Positions 23,812 through 31,829 of a stretch of DNA of 43,051 bases are shown here, piece by piece. Both the position numbers and the translations under genes were made by a program. The notes below the pieces were generated by a model. That model saw nothing but the letters and a program-made list of their open reading frames with translations. It was not told the origin of the DNA and searched no databases. Within the stretch, counting starts at the first letter, position 1. Every line of letters begins with the position of its first letter. This DNA comes from Truepera sp. (GTDB lineage Bacteria; Deinococcota; Deinococci; Deinococcales; Trueperaceae), in contig JAGXSJ010000042.1 in NCBI GenBank assembly GCA_018333895.1, positions 1 through 43,051 on the forward strand, in the 5' to 3' direction.

Positions 23812-23847
23812 CCTCTCCAATCAAGGCTTCGCCCAACAATTGAGAGG
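23812..23847. terminator. Possible terminator hairpin with a 19-bp element in its loop
   Basis: CCTCTC (23812-23817) pairs with GAGAGG (23842-23847). The loop is occupied by the element AAGGCTTCGCCCAACAATT (23823-23841). The site lies between the convergent methyltransferase and kinase genes. There is no T-run, so intrinsic termination is doubtful. Confidence 0.4.
23823..23841 (-). repeat. 19-bp element, inverted copy (AACAATT variant)
   Basis: AAGGCTTCGCCCAACAATT; identical copies lie at 28872-28890 and 32869-32887. Confidence 0.9.
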
Positions 23848-23859
23848 GACGGTGCCGGC

Positions 23860-24762
23860 TCAGGCGAGCTGCCGGGCCAGCAGCAGCGCTCCTTCAGCGG
23901 GGCTATAGTGCGCCGGTTGGAAACGCTCCCTAAAGCGTGCCGGCGCCAGCGCCAGCAGCTCCTCGGCCAAGGCTAAGGCCAGGTTGCCGGTCAGCGAGAA
24001 GGGCAGCGGCGGGGTGTTGCGCTCGAGCGAGCGCAGGTGCTGCACTAGTTGTGACAGCGCGCGCTGCTTGAGCCGCCGCGCCACCTCATCGCCGGCTCCA
24101 GCGGCCTCCAACACGCGCGGCGCCCAGCTAGCAAAGTCGCCCGGGCCAGCGGTGCGGACCCGCTCGAGCAGATCGTCTGCGGTCGGCCCCCACACTCCCA
24201 ACACCGCATCGCTAAGGGCAGTAGCCGGGCCGCGGCCGTCCCAGTGCTGCAAGGTCGCTCGCACCGCCTCGCGCCCCAGCCAGGCCCCGCTACCTTCGTC
24301 GCCGACCTCGAAGCCCCACCCCCCCACGCGATAGCGTTGCCCCGCACTATCGACCGCGTAGGCGATGCTGCCGGTGCCAACTGCTAGCAGCGCCCCCGCC
24401 TCCTGCGCCAGCGCCCCGACTAGCGCCACGTGAATGTCGGGCTCGAGCCTAATCGCTGTGAAGGGGTGCGCCACGCTCAAGAACCGCTCGCGGTCGGCAG
24501 CGCGGCCCACCCCGGCCAAGCCCAGGCAGGCGTACACCGGCGCGTACCCCTCGGTAAGCCCTGCGCACAAGTCGCAGGGTCGCCCGACAATTCCGGCTCT
24601 CCGTAAGGCCTCAAGGATGGCGCGCCAGGCCGCCTCAGCACCGACGGTGCGCGGATTGGCTGGTCCCCCCTCGGCCCGGCCCAGCACCGCGCCATCGTGC
24701 CCTGCCACCACCACCCGGCAGCCGCTTCCCCCGCCATCGACACCGACAAAGAGCCTGTTCAT
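23860..24762 (-). CDS. BadF/BadG-type amino-sugar kinase (N-acetylglucosamine or MurNAc kinase-like)
   Basis: A 300-residue ASKHA-fold kinase. The phosphate-binding loop FVGVDGGGSGCRVVV is at the N-terminus, then PANPRTVG, CLGLAGVGR, VALVGALAQEAGALLAVGTGSIAY and GGWGFEVGDEGSGAWLGR, the pattern of GlcNAc/MurNAc kinases. Residues 57-69 (GIVGRPCDLCAGL) are encoded by an inverted 38-bp element, an in-frame addition between helix one and the CLGLAG strand. The start abuts the stop of dppC, so the kinase is the last gene of the dppABC-kinase operon. Peptide uptake plus an amino-sugar kinase suggests import of cell-wall fragments. Substrate is inferred. Confidence 0.85.
   Translation of the reverse strand: MNRLFVGVDGGGSGCRVVVAGHDGAVLGRAEGGPANPRTVGAEAAWRAILEALRRAGIVGRPCDLCAGLTEGYAPVYACLGLAGVGRAADRERFLSVAHPFTAIRLEPDIHVALVGALAQEAGALLAVGTGSIAYAVDSAGQRYRVGGWGFEVGDEGSGAWLGREAVRATLQHWDGRGPATALSDAVLGVWGPTADDLLERVRTAGPGDFASWAPRVLEAAGAGDEVARRLKQRALSQLVQHLRSLERNTPPLPFSLTGNLALALAEELLALAPARFRERFQPAHYSPAEGALLLARQLA
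24556..24593 (+). repeat. 38-bp hairpin element in frame (antisense) in the amino-sugar kinase
   Basis: Consensus copy. Relative to the gene it is read backwards, giving GIVGRPCDLCAGL rather than KPCAQVAGSPD, so both strands of the element are open. Confidence 0.92.
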
Positions 24763-25851
24763 TTAAGCCAACTTGGTGTCGGCGGCGTCGCGCAAGGCGT
24801 CGCCGACAAAGTTAAAAGCCAAGACCGAGATGACGATCAGCAGCCCAGGGGTAAGCAGCCAGGGGTGGAGGCGCAAGCTCTCGAAGCTCTGCGCGTCGCT
24901 AAGCAACAGCCCCCAGCTCGCCATCGGCTCCCTAATACCCAGCCCCAGGAAGCTCAGCGCGCTCTCGCCCAGAATATAGCCGGGCAGCGCCAAGGTGGCG
25001 GCGATCACCAGATACGAGGTCAGATTGGGCATGACGTGGCGCAGAATAATGCGCAGATCGCTCGAGCCCAGCGCCTTGGCAGCCTGGACGAATTCGATCT
25101 CGCGGGCCGAGAGCACCTGACCGCGGATTACCCGCGCTAGACCGGCCCAGCCGATCAGCGCCAGCACCGCTATAATCCCCACGTAGATCCAGGTCGAAGG
25201 CCACCTTGGCGGGATGATCGAGGCTAGTGCCAGTAGGATCGGCAGGCGTGGGAACGACAGCAGCACCTCGATCAGCCGCTGCAAGGCGGTATCGACCCAG
25301 CCGCCGTAGTAGCCGCTGATGCCACCGATCAAGATACCGATGGAGAACGAGAGCAGGATACCGATTAAGCCCACCGTCAGCGAGACTTGCGACCCCACCA
25401 GAGTGCGCGAGAACAGGCAGCGCCCGAAGCGGTCGGTGCCGAGTGGGAAGAAGCGGCCCTCGCTGACGCCGAACAGCCGCAGGTCGGTGGTGAACACGCC
25501 CAGCAGGCGATAGCGCTCGCCGCGCACCAGGAAGCGGATCGGCTGGGGGTTGCGCTGGTCCTCGACGTAGAGGTTGCGAAAGGTTACCGGGTCGCGCTCG
25601 CGCACCATCGGATAGGTAAAGGGGCGCATCAGCCGCCCTTCGTGCAGCAGCAAGATCCGCTGCGGGGGCTGAAGAGGATATTGGCGGTGTTGGGTGGCGA
25701 TGTTATAGGGGGCGAGAAAACCGGCGAACAGCGCCATGAGGTAAAGAGCAAGCAGGATCACCCCCCCTGCGATGCCGACTTTAGAGCGCTTAAACCGCCG
25801 CCAGGCCAGCGCCAGCGGGCTCAGCGACTCGCGCTGCCGCACCTTAGTCAT
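24763..25851 (-). CDS. Peptide ABC transporter permease (DppC/OppC-like)
   Basis: A 362-residue permease, longer than typical DppC (about 300). The N-terminal helix is KVGIAGGVILLALYLMALFAGFLAPY. A periplasmic loop of about 90 residues precedes FPLGTDRFGRCLFSRTLVGSQVSL, the OppC signature. The EAA-type loop AKALGSSDLRIILRHVMPNL is near residue 260-280, and the end GDALRDAADTKL is typical. Its start overlaps dppB by 8 nt. It pairs with DppB to form the channel. No ATPase genes (dppD/F) are in the window. Confidence 0.93.
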   Translation of the reverse strand: MTKVRQRESLSPLALAWRRFKRSKVGIAGGVILLALYLMALFAGFLAPYNIATQHRQYPLQPPQRILLLHEGRLMRPFTYPMVRERDPVTFRNLYVEDQRNPQPIRFLVRGERYRLLGVFTTDLRLFGVSEGRFFPLGTDRFGRCLFSRTLVGSQVSLTVGLIGILLSFSIGILIGGISGYYGGWVDTALQRLIEVLLSFPRLPILLALASIIPPRWPSTWIYVGIIAVLALIGWAGLARVIRGQVLSAREIEFVQAAKALGSSDLRIILRHVMPNLTSYLVIAATLALPGYILGESALSFLGLGIREPMASWGLLLSDAQSFESLRLHPWLLTPGLLIVISVLAFNFVGDALRDAADTKLA

Positions 25852-26815
25852 AGCGGATCCGTGGATCGACCCAGGCCAGTGCCAGGTCGGCCAGCAGGTT
25901 GCCGAGCATCAAGAACAGGCTGGAGAACAGCAGCATCGTCATAGCCACGAACTGATCTTGGGCCATCAGCGATTGAAAGAGTAGCGGCCCGATGGTCGGC
26001 AGATTGAGCACGATAGAGACAATGATGGTGCCGTTAATCAGCTCCGGCAGAGACAAGCCCGCCAGCGATACTAACGGGTTAATAGCGTTGCGCACGGCAT
26101 GACGGTAGGTCACTGTCCGCTCGCGCAACCCCTTGGCGCGGGCGGTGCGCACGAAATCGGCATTTAGCACATCAAGCAGATTAGCGCGCATCTGCCGCAT
26201 CAAGACGGCGATAGTGGAAGTTCCAACAGCCAAGATCGGAATCCATAGGTGGTTTAGCAGGTCGATAAGGCGGGCCCATGACCAGGGGGCACCGATAAAC
26301 TGCGGGCTATTCAGCCCGCCCACGTTGGTCCCGCCCAGGTTCAGCACCAGCGCCACCAGCAATAGCGCCACCAGAAAGTCGGGCGTAGCCAAGCCGATGT
26401 AGCCAAAGAAGCTGGCCACAGCGTCGCTGAAGCCATTGCGGCGGGTAGCGACATAGATGCCTAAAGGGATAGCCACCAGCCACGAGAACAGCATGGTCAG
26501 GCCGGCAATCAGTACCGTCCAGCCCAGCAGCTCGCCGATAATCGAGGTTACCGGGCGGTTGGCGAAGAACGAAAAGCCGAAGTCGCCGCGGGTAATAATC
26601 CCTGTTACCCAGCGCCAATACTGTTCCCAGACCGGTCGATCCAGGCCCAATTGGGCTTCCAGGCGGGCTACCGTCTCAGGGCTGAAGCGGGGGTCTTCGA
26701 GATAGCGATCGGTAAAGCGGCCGGGCTGGAGCTGAATCACGCCAAACGACACGATTGAGACCAGCACCAGCGTAGGGAAGACGATCATGATCCGGCGGAT
26801 AGTAAAGCTCAGCAT
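25844..26815 (-). CDS. Peptide ABC transporter permease (DppB/OppB-like)
   Basis: A 323-residue permease starting with IRRIMIVFPTLVLVSIVSFGVIQLQPG, the usual DppB N-terminal helix. LEAQLGLDRPVWEQYWRWV and GDFGFSF follow, then six helices. The EAA-type loop appears as TARAKGLRERTVTYRHAVRNA near residue 225. The protein ends in LADLALAWVDPRIRYD, the standard C-terminus. It is 53 nt downstream of the binding-protein gene across a hairpin, and overlaps dppC. Confidence 0.93.
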   Translation of the reverse strand: MLSFTIRRIMIVFPTLVLVSIVSFGVIQLQPGRFTDRYLEDPRFSPETVARLEAQLGLDRPVWEQYWRWVTGIITRGDFGFSFFANRPVTSIIGELLGWTVLIAGLTMLFSWLVAIPLGIYVATRRNGFSDAVASFFGYIGLATPDFLVALLLVALVLNLGGTNVGGLNSPQFIGAPWSWARLIDLLNHLWIPILAVGTSTIAVLMRQMRANLLDVLNADFVRTARAKGLRERTVTYRHAVRNAINPLVSLAGLSLPELINGTIIVSIVLNLPTIGPLLFQSLMAQDQFVAMTMLLFSSLFLMLGNLLADLALAWVDPRIRYD

Positions 26816-26836
26816 GACGATAGATCCGTTAGATAA

Positions 26837-26862
26837 GGGGCTTAAGAGGTGTCTTAAGCCCC
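26837..26862 (-). terminator. Intercistronic hairpin between dppA and dppB
   Basis: 11-nt perfect arms GGGGCTTAAGA and TCTTAAGCCCC around a 4-nt loop. On the minus strand it is followed by TTATCTAA rather than a clean T-run, so it is more likely a 3'-end stabiliser or partial attenuator. The same arrangement occurs in the sugar importer operon. Confidence 0.75.
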
Positions 26863-26868
26863 AAAGAC

Positions 26869-28635
26869 TTACTCGCTAATGAAGAACAGCGGCACCGGGT
26901 TGTAGCCAGGGATAACTCCAAGGCTGAAGATGTAGTTGGCGACTCTATCGTGGACCGCACCGATGCTATTGGGCTTGGCGATCACGATCACCGGCAGGAA
27001 CTCAGCTCCTAGGCGTTGCCACTCCTGATAGGCTGCGACCCGCGCTTCATGGTCCACCATCCGCGAGCCTTGGTCGAAGATCTCCCAGATCCGCCGCTCC
27101 CAGTCTGCCATAGCGTCAAAGTTAGGCTGGCCGCCAGGCTCGGCCGGTTGGGTGGCGCGGTGCCAGTAGTAGAGCGCGCCGCCCGGCTGCCAGATCGGCT
27201 TGCGCAGTTCGGGATCGGGCTGATCGCCGAAGCCGATCATGATGGCTTCAAAGTCGCCAGCTAGGCCGGTAGCCAGCAGTTGAGCCACCGGGACCCCGCG
27301 CAGGTGAACCCTGACACCCGCCTGGGCAAAGTCGCTCTGGATGATAGTGGCCAGATCGGTCCAGACCCGTGAGTCGGAGCCGTAAGTGAGCGAAAACTCC
27401 AGCTCGCGGGTAGGGGAGATGTTGCGCACACCGTCGTTATTAGTATCCACCAGACCCAAAGCCTCGAGCCCTGCGCCGGCAGCTTCGAGGTCGAACATCC
27501 GCATCAGGCCGGTGACATCTTCGTGGAAGGTGACATCGGCCGGGGCAGTGCCCATGCCGGGAAGCGTAGCTAGGCCGTTATAGACATCTTCGATGATGCG
27601 CAGCCGATCGACAGCATGCTCCATGGCGCGCCGGAACTCGACGTTGGCGAAGAGCTGGGCTAGCTCGGGGTCAGCCGCGTTAAAGTTGAAGGCCAGGTGG
27701 GGCGTAGCACCGAACAGCGCTACGCTGGCGATCACTCGGAAAGGTTCGCCCGCCAGTTCGCGGCTCTTAAAGTCGGGGAACTGCGCGCCACCGATATTGA
27801 GCTGATCGACATTTCCAGCCAGGAATTGGGCCGCTTGCGCCTCGGTGCCGCGGACGATCAAGTACTCGAGCATGTCTAGGTAGGGCAGCGGTGTCCCGGC
27901 AGCATCGACCATCCAGTAGTTGGGATTGCGCACCAGCCGCACTAGCTGCCCCGGCACATACTCGGCCATCATGAACGGCCCGGTGCCGACGATGTCGGTC
28001 AGGGGGCCGTCGGTCGGCCAGGCGTTGTTAATATCCGCCGGTTGAGCGCCACCTTCGACGCTCAGATGGAGCAGCTTATGCTTGGGCATGATCGGGAAGG
28101 AGCGGATCTGTAGGATAAAGACCGGCGAAGGCACCGGCAGCGTCATGCGCACCGTGTGCTCGTCAAGGGCTGCAAAGGTGACTTTGCGCTCTACGCCGTC
28201 TACGTTGAAGGTGAACTGCGCCGCGTCGCCAGCTCGAGCCTCGGGGTTGGTGACGATCTGCTCAAAGGTAAAGACCACATCATCGGCGCTAAACGGTACG
28301 CCGTCGTGCCAGGTAACGCCCTGGCGCAGATGGAAGGTGTAGACCAGGCCGTCCTCACTGACTTCCCAAGAAGCGGCCAGCGCCGGGATGATCTCGTAGG
28401 TCGCCAGGTTGAACGTAACCAGCGGATCGAACATCTGATGGGTCAGGGTCTGGATCAGCGCACTGATCTCGCCGTAGATGAAAAATCGCGGCGGCGTGTC
28501 GCCGAGCACCAGGCGCAGCGTGCCGCCGGGGGTGCCGGGCACGATACCGAGCGCGCTGTAGTCAGGGACGACCTTAACCTGTGCCAGAGCGGTCATTAGC
28601 AGCGCGGCGAGTATAGTCAAAGCTAGCTTTCTCAT
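26869..28635 (-). CDS. Peptide ABC transporter substrate-binding protein (family 5, DppA-like)
   Basis: A 588-residue extracytoplasmic binding protein. The signal peptide (LTILAALLMTALAQ) is cleaved near residue 19. The mature part has GTPGGTLRLVLGD, FDPLVTFN, PALAASWEVSEDGLVYTFHLRQGVTWHDG (the family-5 signature), SADDVVFTFE and a C-terminal lobe with RRAMEHAVDR. It would bind oligopeptides, or here perhaps muropeptides, judging by the amino-sugar kinase in the same operon. AGGAGGT lies 4 nt from ATG28635. The operon is served by a promoter at 28663-28691. Confidence 0.93.
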   Translation of the reverse strand: MRKLALTILAALLMTALAQVKVVPDYSALGIVPGTPGGTLRLVLGDTPPRFFIYGEISALIQTLTHQMFDPLVTFNLATYEIIPALAASWEVSEDGLVYTFHLRQGVTWHDGVPFSADDVVFTFEQIVTNPEARAGDAAQFTFNVDGVERKVTFAALDEHTVRMTLPVPSPVFILQIRSFPIMPKHKLLHLSVEGGAQPADINNAWPTDGPLTDIVGTGPFMMAEYVPGQLVRLVRNPNYWMVDAAGTPLPYLDMLEYLIVRGTEAQAAQFLAGNVDQLNIGGAQFPDFKSRELAGEPFRVIASVALFGATPHLAFNFNAADPELAQLFANVEFRRAMEHAVDRLRIIEDVYNGLATLPGMGTAPADVTFHEDVTGLMRMFDLEAAGAGLEALGLVDTNNDGVRNISPTRELEFSLTYGSDSRVWTDLATIIQSDFAQAGVRVHLRGVPVAQLLATGLAGDFEAIMIGFGDQPDPELRKPIWQPGGALYYWHRATQPAEPGGQPNFDAMADWERRIWEIFDQGSRMVDHEARVAAYQEWQRLGAEFLPVIVIAKPNSIGAVHDRVANYIFSLGVIPGYNPVPLFFISE

Positions 28636-28662
28636 GCCTACCTCCTAAGGATCTCAAGCTTT

Positions 28663-28691
28663 AGGATATACCTATTCAAGACCACCTGCAA
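28663..28691 (-). promoter_or_regulatory. Promoter of the dpp operon
   Basis: On the minus strand TTGCAG (28686-28691) and TATCCT (28663-28668) are 17 nt apart. The leader to the dppA ATG is about 20 nt and contains a strong Shine-Dalgarno. Confidence 0.65.
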
Positions 28692-28976
28692 GTATCGCAG
28701 GTATCGCACTAGAAATCTTAATAACCATTTAAGGGCGCAGGCGAGCGGAGCAAGTAGGCTTAGAGTCACAAGAACGCGGTCAGTTAGCCTAACCGCCAGG
28801 GTCGGCGAGCACCGCTTATACCGGCGTCTGTATCGAGGTTCAAGTAGGGGTCAGTTGAGGGCGCGATTCTCAAGGCTTCGCCCAACAATTCTGTCCCTGC
28901 GATACCATCACCCTACGCGACCTCCTCCCGGCTGACGTTTTGTGAAGATCGCTGGATTAGCGCATCTTGCGCCACT
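28692..28976. other. Intergenic region between dppA and the heme genes
   Basis: About 285 bases with no recognisable gene or RNA. The only structured item seen is a 19-bp element copy at 28872-28890. No clear terminator for the heme operon was found. Confidence 0.6.
28872..28890 (-). repeat. 19-bp element, inverted copy (AACAATT variant)
   Basis: AAGGCTTCGCCCAACAATT in the intergenic space, 86 nt after the oxidase stop. Confidence 0.9.
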
Positions 28977-30380
28977 TCAAGAGTTGGCTGGCCTGATCGC
29001 TGTGGCAATGGCTCGGGTAACCCGCTGGGCGTCGCGCACGCAGTCGTTGAGGCCGACGCCGTAGTAGGCGTTGCCGGTAAGGTAGAGGCCCGGCAGCGCC
29101 TGCGTGGCCGTCATGATACGCGCTACCCGTGCGCTGTGCCCCACCAGGTACTGCGGGATCCCCTGGGGCCAGGTGACCTGATGCACCAGCTCCGGCGCTT
29201 GGGTAAGGCCGAGGCTTAGCCGCAGGTCGTGTTGAACGATTCGCAGCGCCTCGGAGTCGTCGATGGTCACGAAGTCCGGATCGAAGACGCCGCCTCCGAT
29301 GACCCTTAGCAACACCTTGCCGGGCGGGGCCTGGGTGGGGAAGAGGCTAGATGTCCAGAGGCACCCCAGGATCTGCTGGCCCTCGCCGGGGACGACGAGG
29401 TAGCCGAAGCCGTTAAGCGGATGCGGCACGTCCTGGCGATTAAAACCTAGCCCCAGCACCCTAACCCCAGCGTAGGGGATAGCCGCTAGCTCGGCGGCGG
29501 CCTCCGGGAGGAGCGGCGCTAACAGGTCGGCGCTCACGAAGGCCGGAGTAGCCAGCACCACCGCGCTTGCCTGGCACTGTTCGCCCGAGGCCAGAGTGAG
29601 GGTGTAGGTGCCCGTGTCGCAGCGCCCGCGCTGCGCGTAGTCGCAGCGCTGAAGCCCCACCACCGCCGCGCCGGTGCGGACCCGCTGCCCTAGCTGTTCG
29701 GCCAGAGCACGCGTGAGGCGCGCTATGCCGCCGTGCTTGAAGCTGGTTAAGCGCCCGCCGGGGCCGGCCGGCCCGCCAGTGCCCTGGCGGCGCTTGAGCA
29801 CGGTGGCGAGCAGGGCACGAACCAGACTGCCGTAATCATCTTCGAGCCGGCGCAGCCGCGGGAAAAGCGCCGCCAGGCTGATGGCCTTGGCGTCGCCTGC
29901 GGTAATACCTAAGACCATGGCGCGCATAAACACCTCGGCGAACTCCGCGCCGACCCGCCGTTGGGCAAACTCATAGACGGTCTCGTCGACACCGGGCGGG
30001 CGTTTGGGGGCAAAAGGTTCACAGAGTAGCCGCGCTTTGGCCCTGCCCGAGACGAGCCGGGTACGCAAGAAAGCCATCGGTGAGGTGGGAAGAGCTTGCA
30101 GTGTGCCGTGGTGATAGAGGAAGCGGTGCTGAGCTAGCTCGCCAGCGACCGCTAGCTCGTCCGCTAGGCCGAGCGCCTTAGCCAGCTCAAGCGTCTCGGG
30201 GACGTTGGTGAGAAAGCCGTTGGGCCCCCGGTCGATGGTGTAGCCCTGGAGCTGATCGCTCTGGGTAATGCCGCCCGCTGCGGCCTCACGCTCAAAGACG
30301 ATCACCTTGCGGCCTTGTCGGTTGAGGTAGTAGGCGGTAGCCAGCCCGGCGATCCCCCCGCCGACGATCGCTACGGTCAC
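28977..30380 (-). CDS. hemY: Protoporphyrinogen oxidase, HemY type
   Basis: A 467-residue FAD flavoenzyme that takes six electrons from protoporphyrinogen IX, probably at the membrane face. The dinucleotide-binding motif VAIVGGGIAGLATAYYL is at the N-terminus, followed by EREAAAGG and TIDRGPNGFL. The C-terminal FAD site is LYLTGNAYYGVGLNDCVRDA. GTG30380 starts 1 nt after the hemN stop; the longer frame lies inside hemN. An insertion near residue 245 (QRCDYAQRGRCD) is encoded by a CTGCG hairpin element. HemF and HemN alongside favour the protoporphyrin-dependent route over coproporphyrin oxidation. It is the last gene of the cluster. Confidence 0.9.
   Translation of the reverse strand: MTVAIVGGGIAGLATAYYLNRQGRKVIVFEREAAAGGITQSDQLQGYTIDRGPNGFLTNVPETLELAKALGLADELAVAGELAQHRFLYHHGTLQALPTSPMAFLRTRLVSGRAKARLLCEPFAPKRPPGVDETVYEFAQRRVGAEFAEVFMRAMVLGITAGDAKAISLAALFPRLRRLEDDYGSLVRALLATVLKRRQGTGGPAGPGGRLTSFKHGGIARLTRALAEQLGQRVRTGAAVVGLQRCDYAQRGRCDTGTYTLTLASGEQCQASAVVLATPAFVSADLLAPLLPEAAAELAAIPYAGVRVLGLGFNRQDVPHPLNGFGYLVVPGEGQQILGCLWTSSLFPTQAPPGKVLLRVIGGGVFDPDFVTIDDSEALRIVQHDLRLSLGLTQAPELVHQVTWPQGIPQYLVGHSARVARIMTATQALPGLYLTGNAYYGVGLNDCVRDAQRVTRAIATAIRPANS
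29628..29649. repeat. CTGCG hairpin element in frame in the oxidase gene
   Basis: Arms GCGCTGCG and CGCAGCGC around loop CGTAGT. An adjacent half-copy GTCGCAGCGC lies at 29616-29625. A related copy lies upstream of hemE (34479-34498). Confidence 0.75.
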
Positions 30381-30381
30381 C

Positions 30382-31800
30382 TCACACCGTCCTTGAGAAG
30401 CTGGGCTTGGAGCGTTTGGCACGTAGATACTTGTCAAAGACCATCGCCACGTTGCGCGGGAAGAGTCGGCCCAGTGGGGTTGCGGTGAGGGCTTCGGGGG
30501 TGTTCGTGACGAAACCTTCCCCGTCCAGTTGAGCCAGAGCGTCCTGCTCCTCGGCGAAGTAGTCGTCGAAGCGGACGCCGTAGCGCCGCGTTAACTCACC
30601 CTTGTCTACCTTGAAGTTGCACATCCACTCGCGGATGGCGTGCCCGCGGATGATATCGTCCTGCGAAAGCAGGTAGCCGCGCTCAATAGGGAGGCGCCCT
30701 TCGTCGAGGGAGCGGTTGTAGCGGCTCAGCTTCTTGTGGTTCTGGAAGAAGCCGCCGACCAGTGCGCCGATAGCGGATAGGCCGAAACCGAGCAGTGCCG
30801 TGGCCTTGGCGGTGGTGTAGCCCATGAAGTTGCGCGCTAGGCGCCCCTGCCGCTGTGCTAAGGCCAGCTCGTCGCCGGGCAGCGCAAAGTGGTCCATGCC
30901 GATGTCCTGATAGCCCGCTGCTAACAGCCTTTCGCGGGCAGTAGCGAGCAGCTCGAGCTTAGCTTGTCCTTGCGGCAGAGCCTCTGGTGGCAGGCGCAGC
31001 TGGTGAGGCTGTAGCCACGGCACGTAGGCGAACGAGTAGATGGCCAGCCGCTCCGGCTTTAGGGCGATGACCTGGGCAATAGTGCGGGCAAATGAGGGGG
31101 GTGTCTGATAGGGGAGCCCGTAGATGAGGTCGCAGTTAATCGAGTTAAATCCCACCCTTCTGGCCTCCGCTAGGAGCGCCTGGGTAGCGGCAAACGGCTG
31201 CTGCCGAGCAATGGCCGCCTGCACCTGCGGATCGAAGTCCTGCACCCCGACCGACAGGCGATTGAAGCCCTCTTCCGCTAATACCTCGAGGTGCGCCGCA
31301 CTAGTGACGCGCGGATCGACTTCGACGGCGATCTCGGCATCATCAGTGAAGGCAAACAGCTCGCGGTAGACCGCCATCAGCTGTTTAAGCTGCTGCGGGG
31401 TGAAATAGGTAGGCGTACCGCCGCCGAAGTGAAGCTGCTGCACGCGCTTACCCTCGCCCAACTGCTGTATGACCAGCCGGATTTCCCGGGTGAGGCGGGT
31501 TAAATAAGGCTCGGCGATCTCCGGGCGCGGGCTGATCACCACATTGCAGGCGCAATAAAGGCAGCGGGCGCGGCAGAAAGGGAGGTGGGTGTAGAGCGAG
31601 AGCGCCTCGTCGTCGGCAATCTGGCGCAGCGCGGTCAGGTACGCCGCCTCGTTCACGCCGCTATGGAACTCGAGCGCGGTCGGGTAGGAGGTGTAGCGCG
31701 GTCCTGGCCGGTCGTAGCGGTGCAGCAGCGCGGCATCGACCACCGGCGGGGCAAGGGCCATAGCCGCCAGCATAGCCGAGCCTGCTGCTAAAAGTGTCAC
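30382..31800 (-). CDS. hemN: Oxygen-independent coproporphyrinogen III oxidase
   Basis: Radical-SAM enzyme that decarboxylates coproporphyrinogen III without oxygen. It is true HemN rather than the HemW look-alike: it has the N-terminal GPRYTSYPTALEF, the cluster motif CRARCLYCAC (Cys76, 80, 83), FGGGTPTYF, VDPR, SVGVQDF, LIYGLPYQTP, GMDHFALP, and a full C-terminal domain ending RPLGRLF..VAMVFDKYLRAK-like. The 472-residue length assumes GTG31800; an internal ATG at 31761 aligns better with E. coli HemN and may be the real start. It lies between hemF and hemY, so aerobic and anaerobic forms are encoded side by side. Confidence 0.95.
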   Translation of the reverse strand: MTLLAAGSAMLAAMALAPPVVDAALLHRYDRPGPRYTSYPTALEFHSGVNEAAYLTALRQIADDEALSLYTHLPFCRARCLYCACNVVISPRPEIAEPYLTRLTREIRLVIQQLGEGKRVQQLHFGGGTPTYFTPQQLKQLMAVYRELFAFTDDAEIAVEVDPRVTSAAHLEVLAEEGFNRLSVGVQDFDPQVQAAIARQQPFAATQALLAEARRVGFNSINCDLIYGLPYQTPPSFARTIAQVIALKPERLAIYSFAYVPWLQPHQLRLPPEALPQGQAKLELLATARERLLAAGYQDIGMDHFALPGDELALAQRQGRLARNFMGYTTAKATALLGFGLSAIGALVGGFFQNHKKLSRYNRSLDEGRLPIERGYLLSQDDIIRGHAIREWMCNFKVDKGELTRRYGVRFDDYFAEEQDALAQLDGEGFVTNTPEALTATPLGRLFPRNVAMVFDKYLRAKRSKPSFSRTV

Positions 31801-31829
31801 AAAATTCTCTCGCCTGCTCGAGCCCTGCC

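Noticed and set aside
20129-24593. Insertion sequences
   Set aside because: The elements are 19-60 bp with no transposase, terminal repeats of IS type or clear target duplications.
28692-28976. tRNA or riboswitch in the long intergenic region
   Set aside because: No cloverleaf, T-loop consensus or known riboswitch core could be found by eye.
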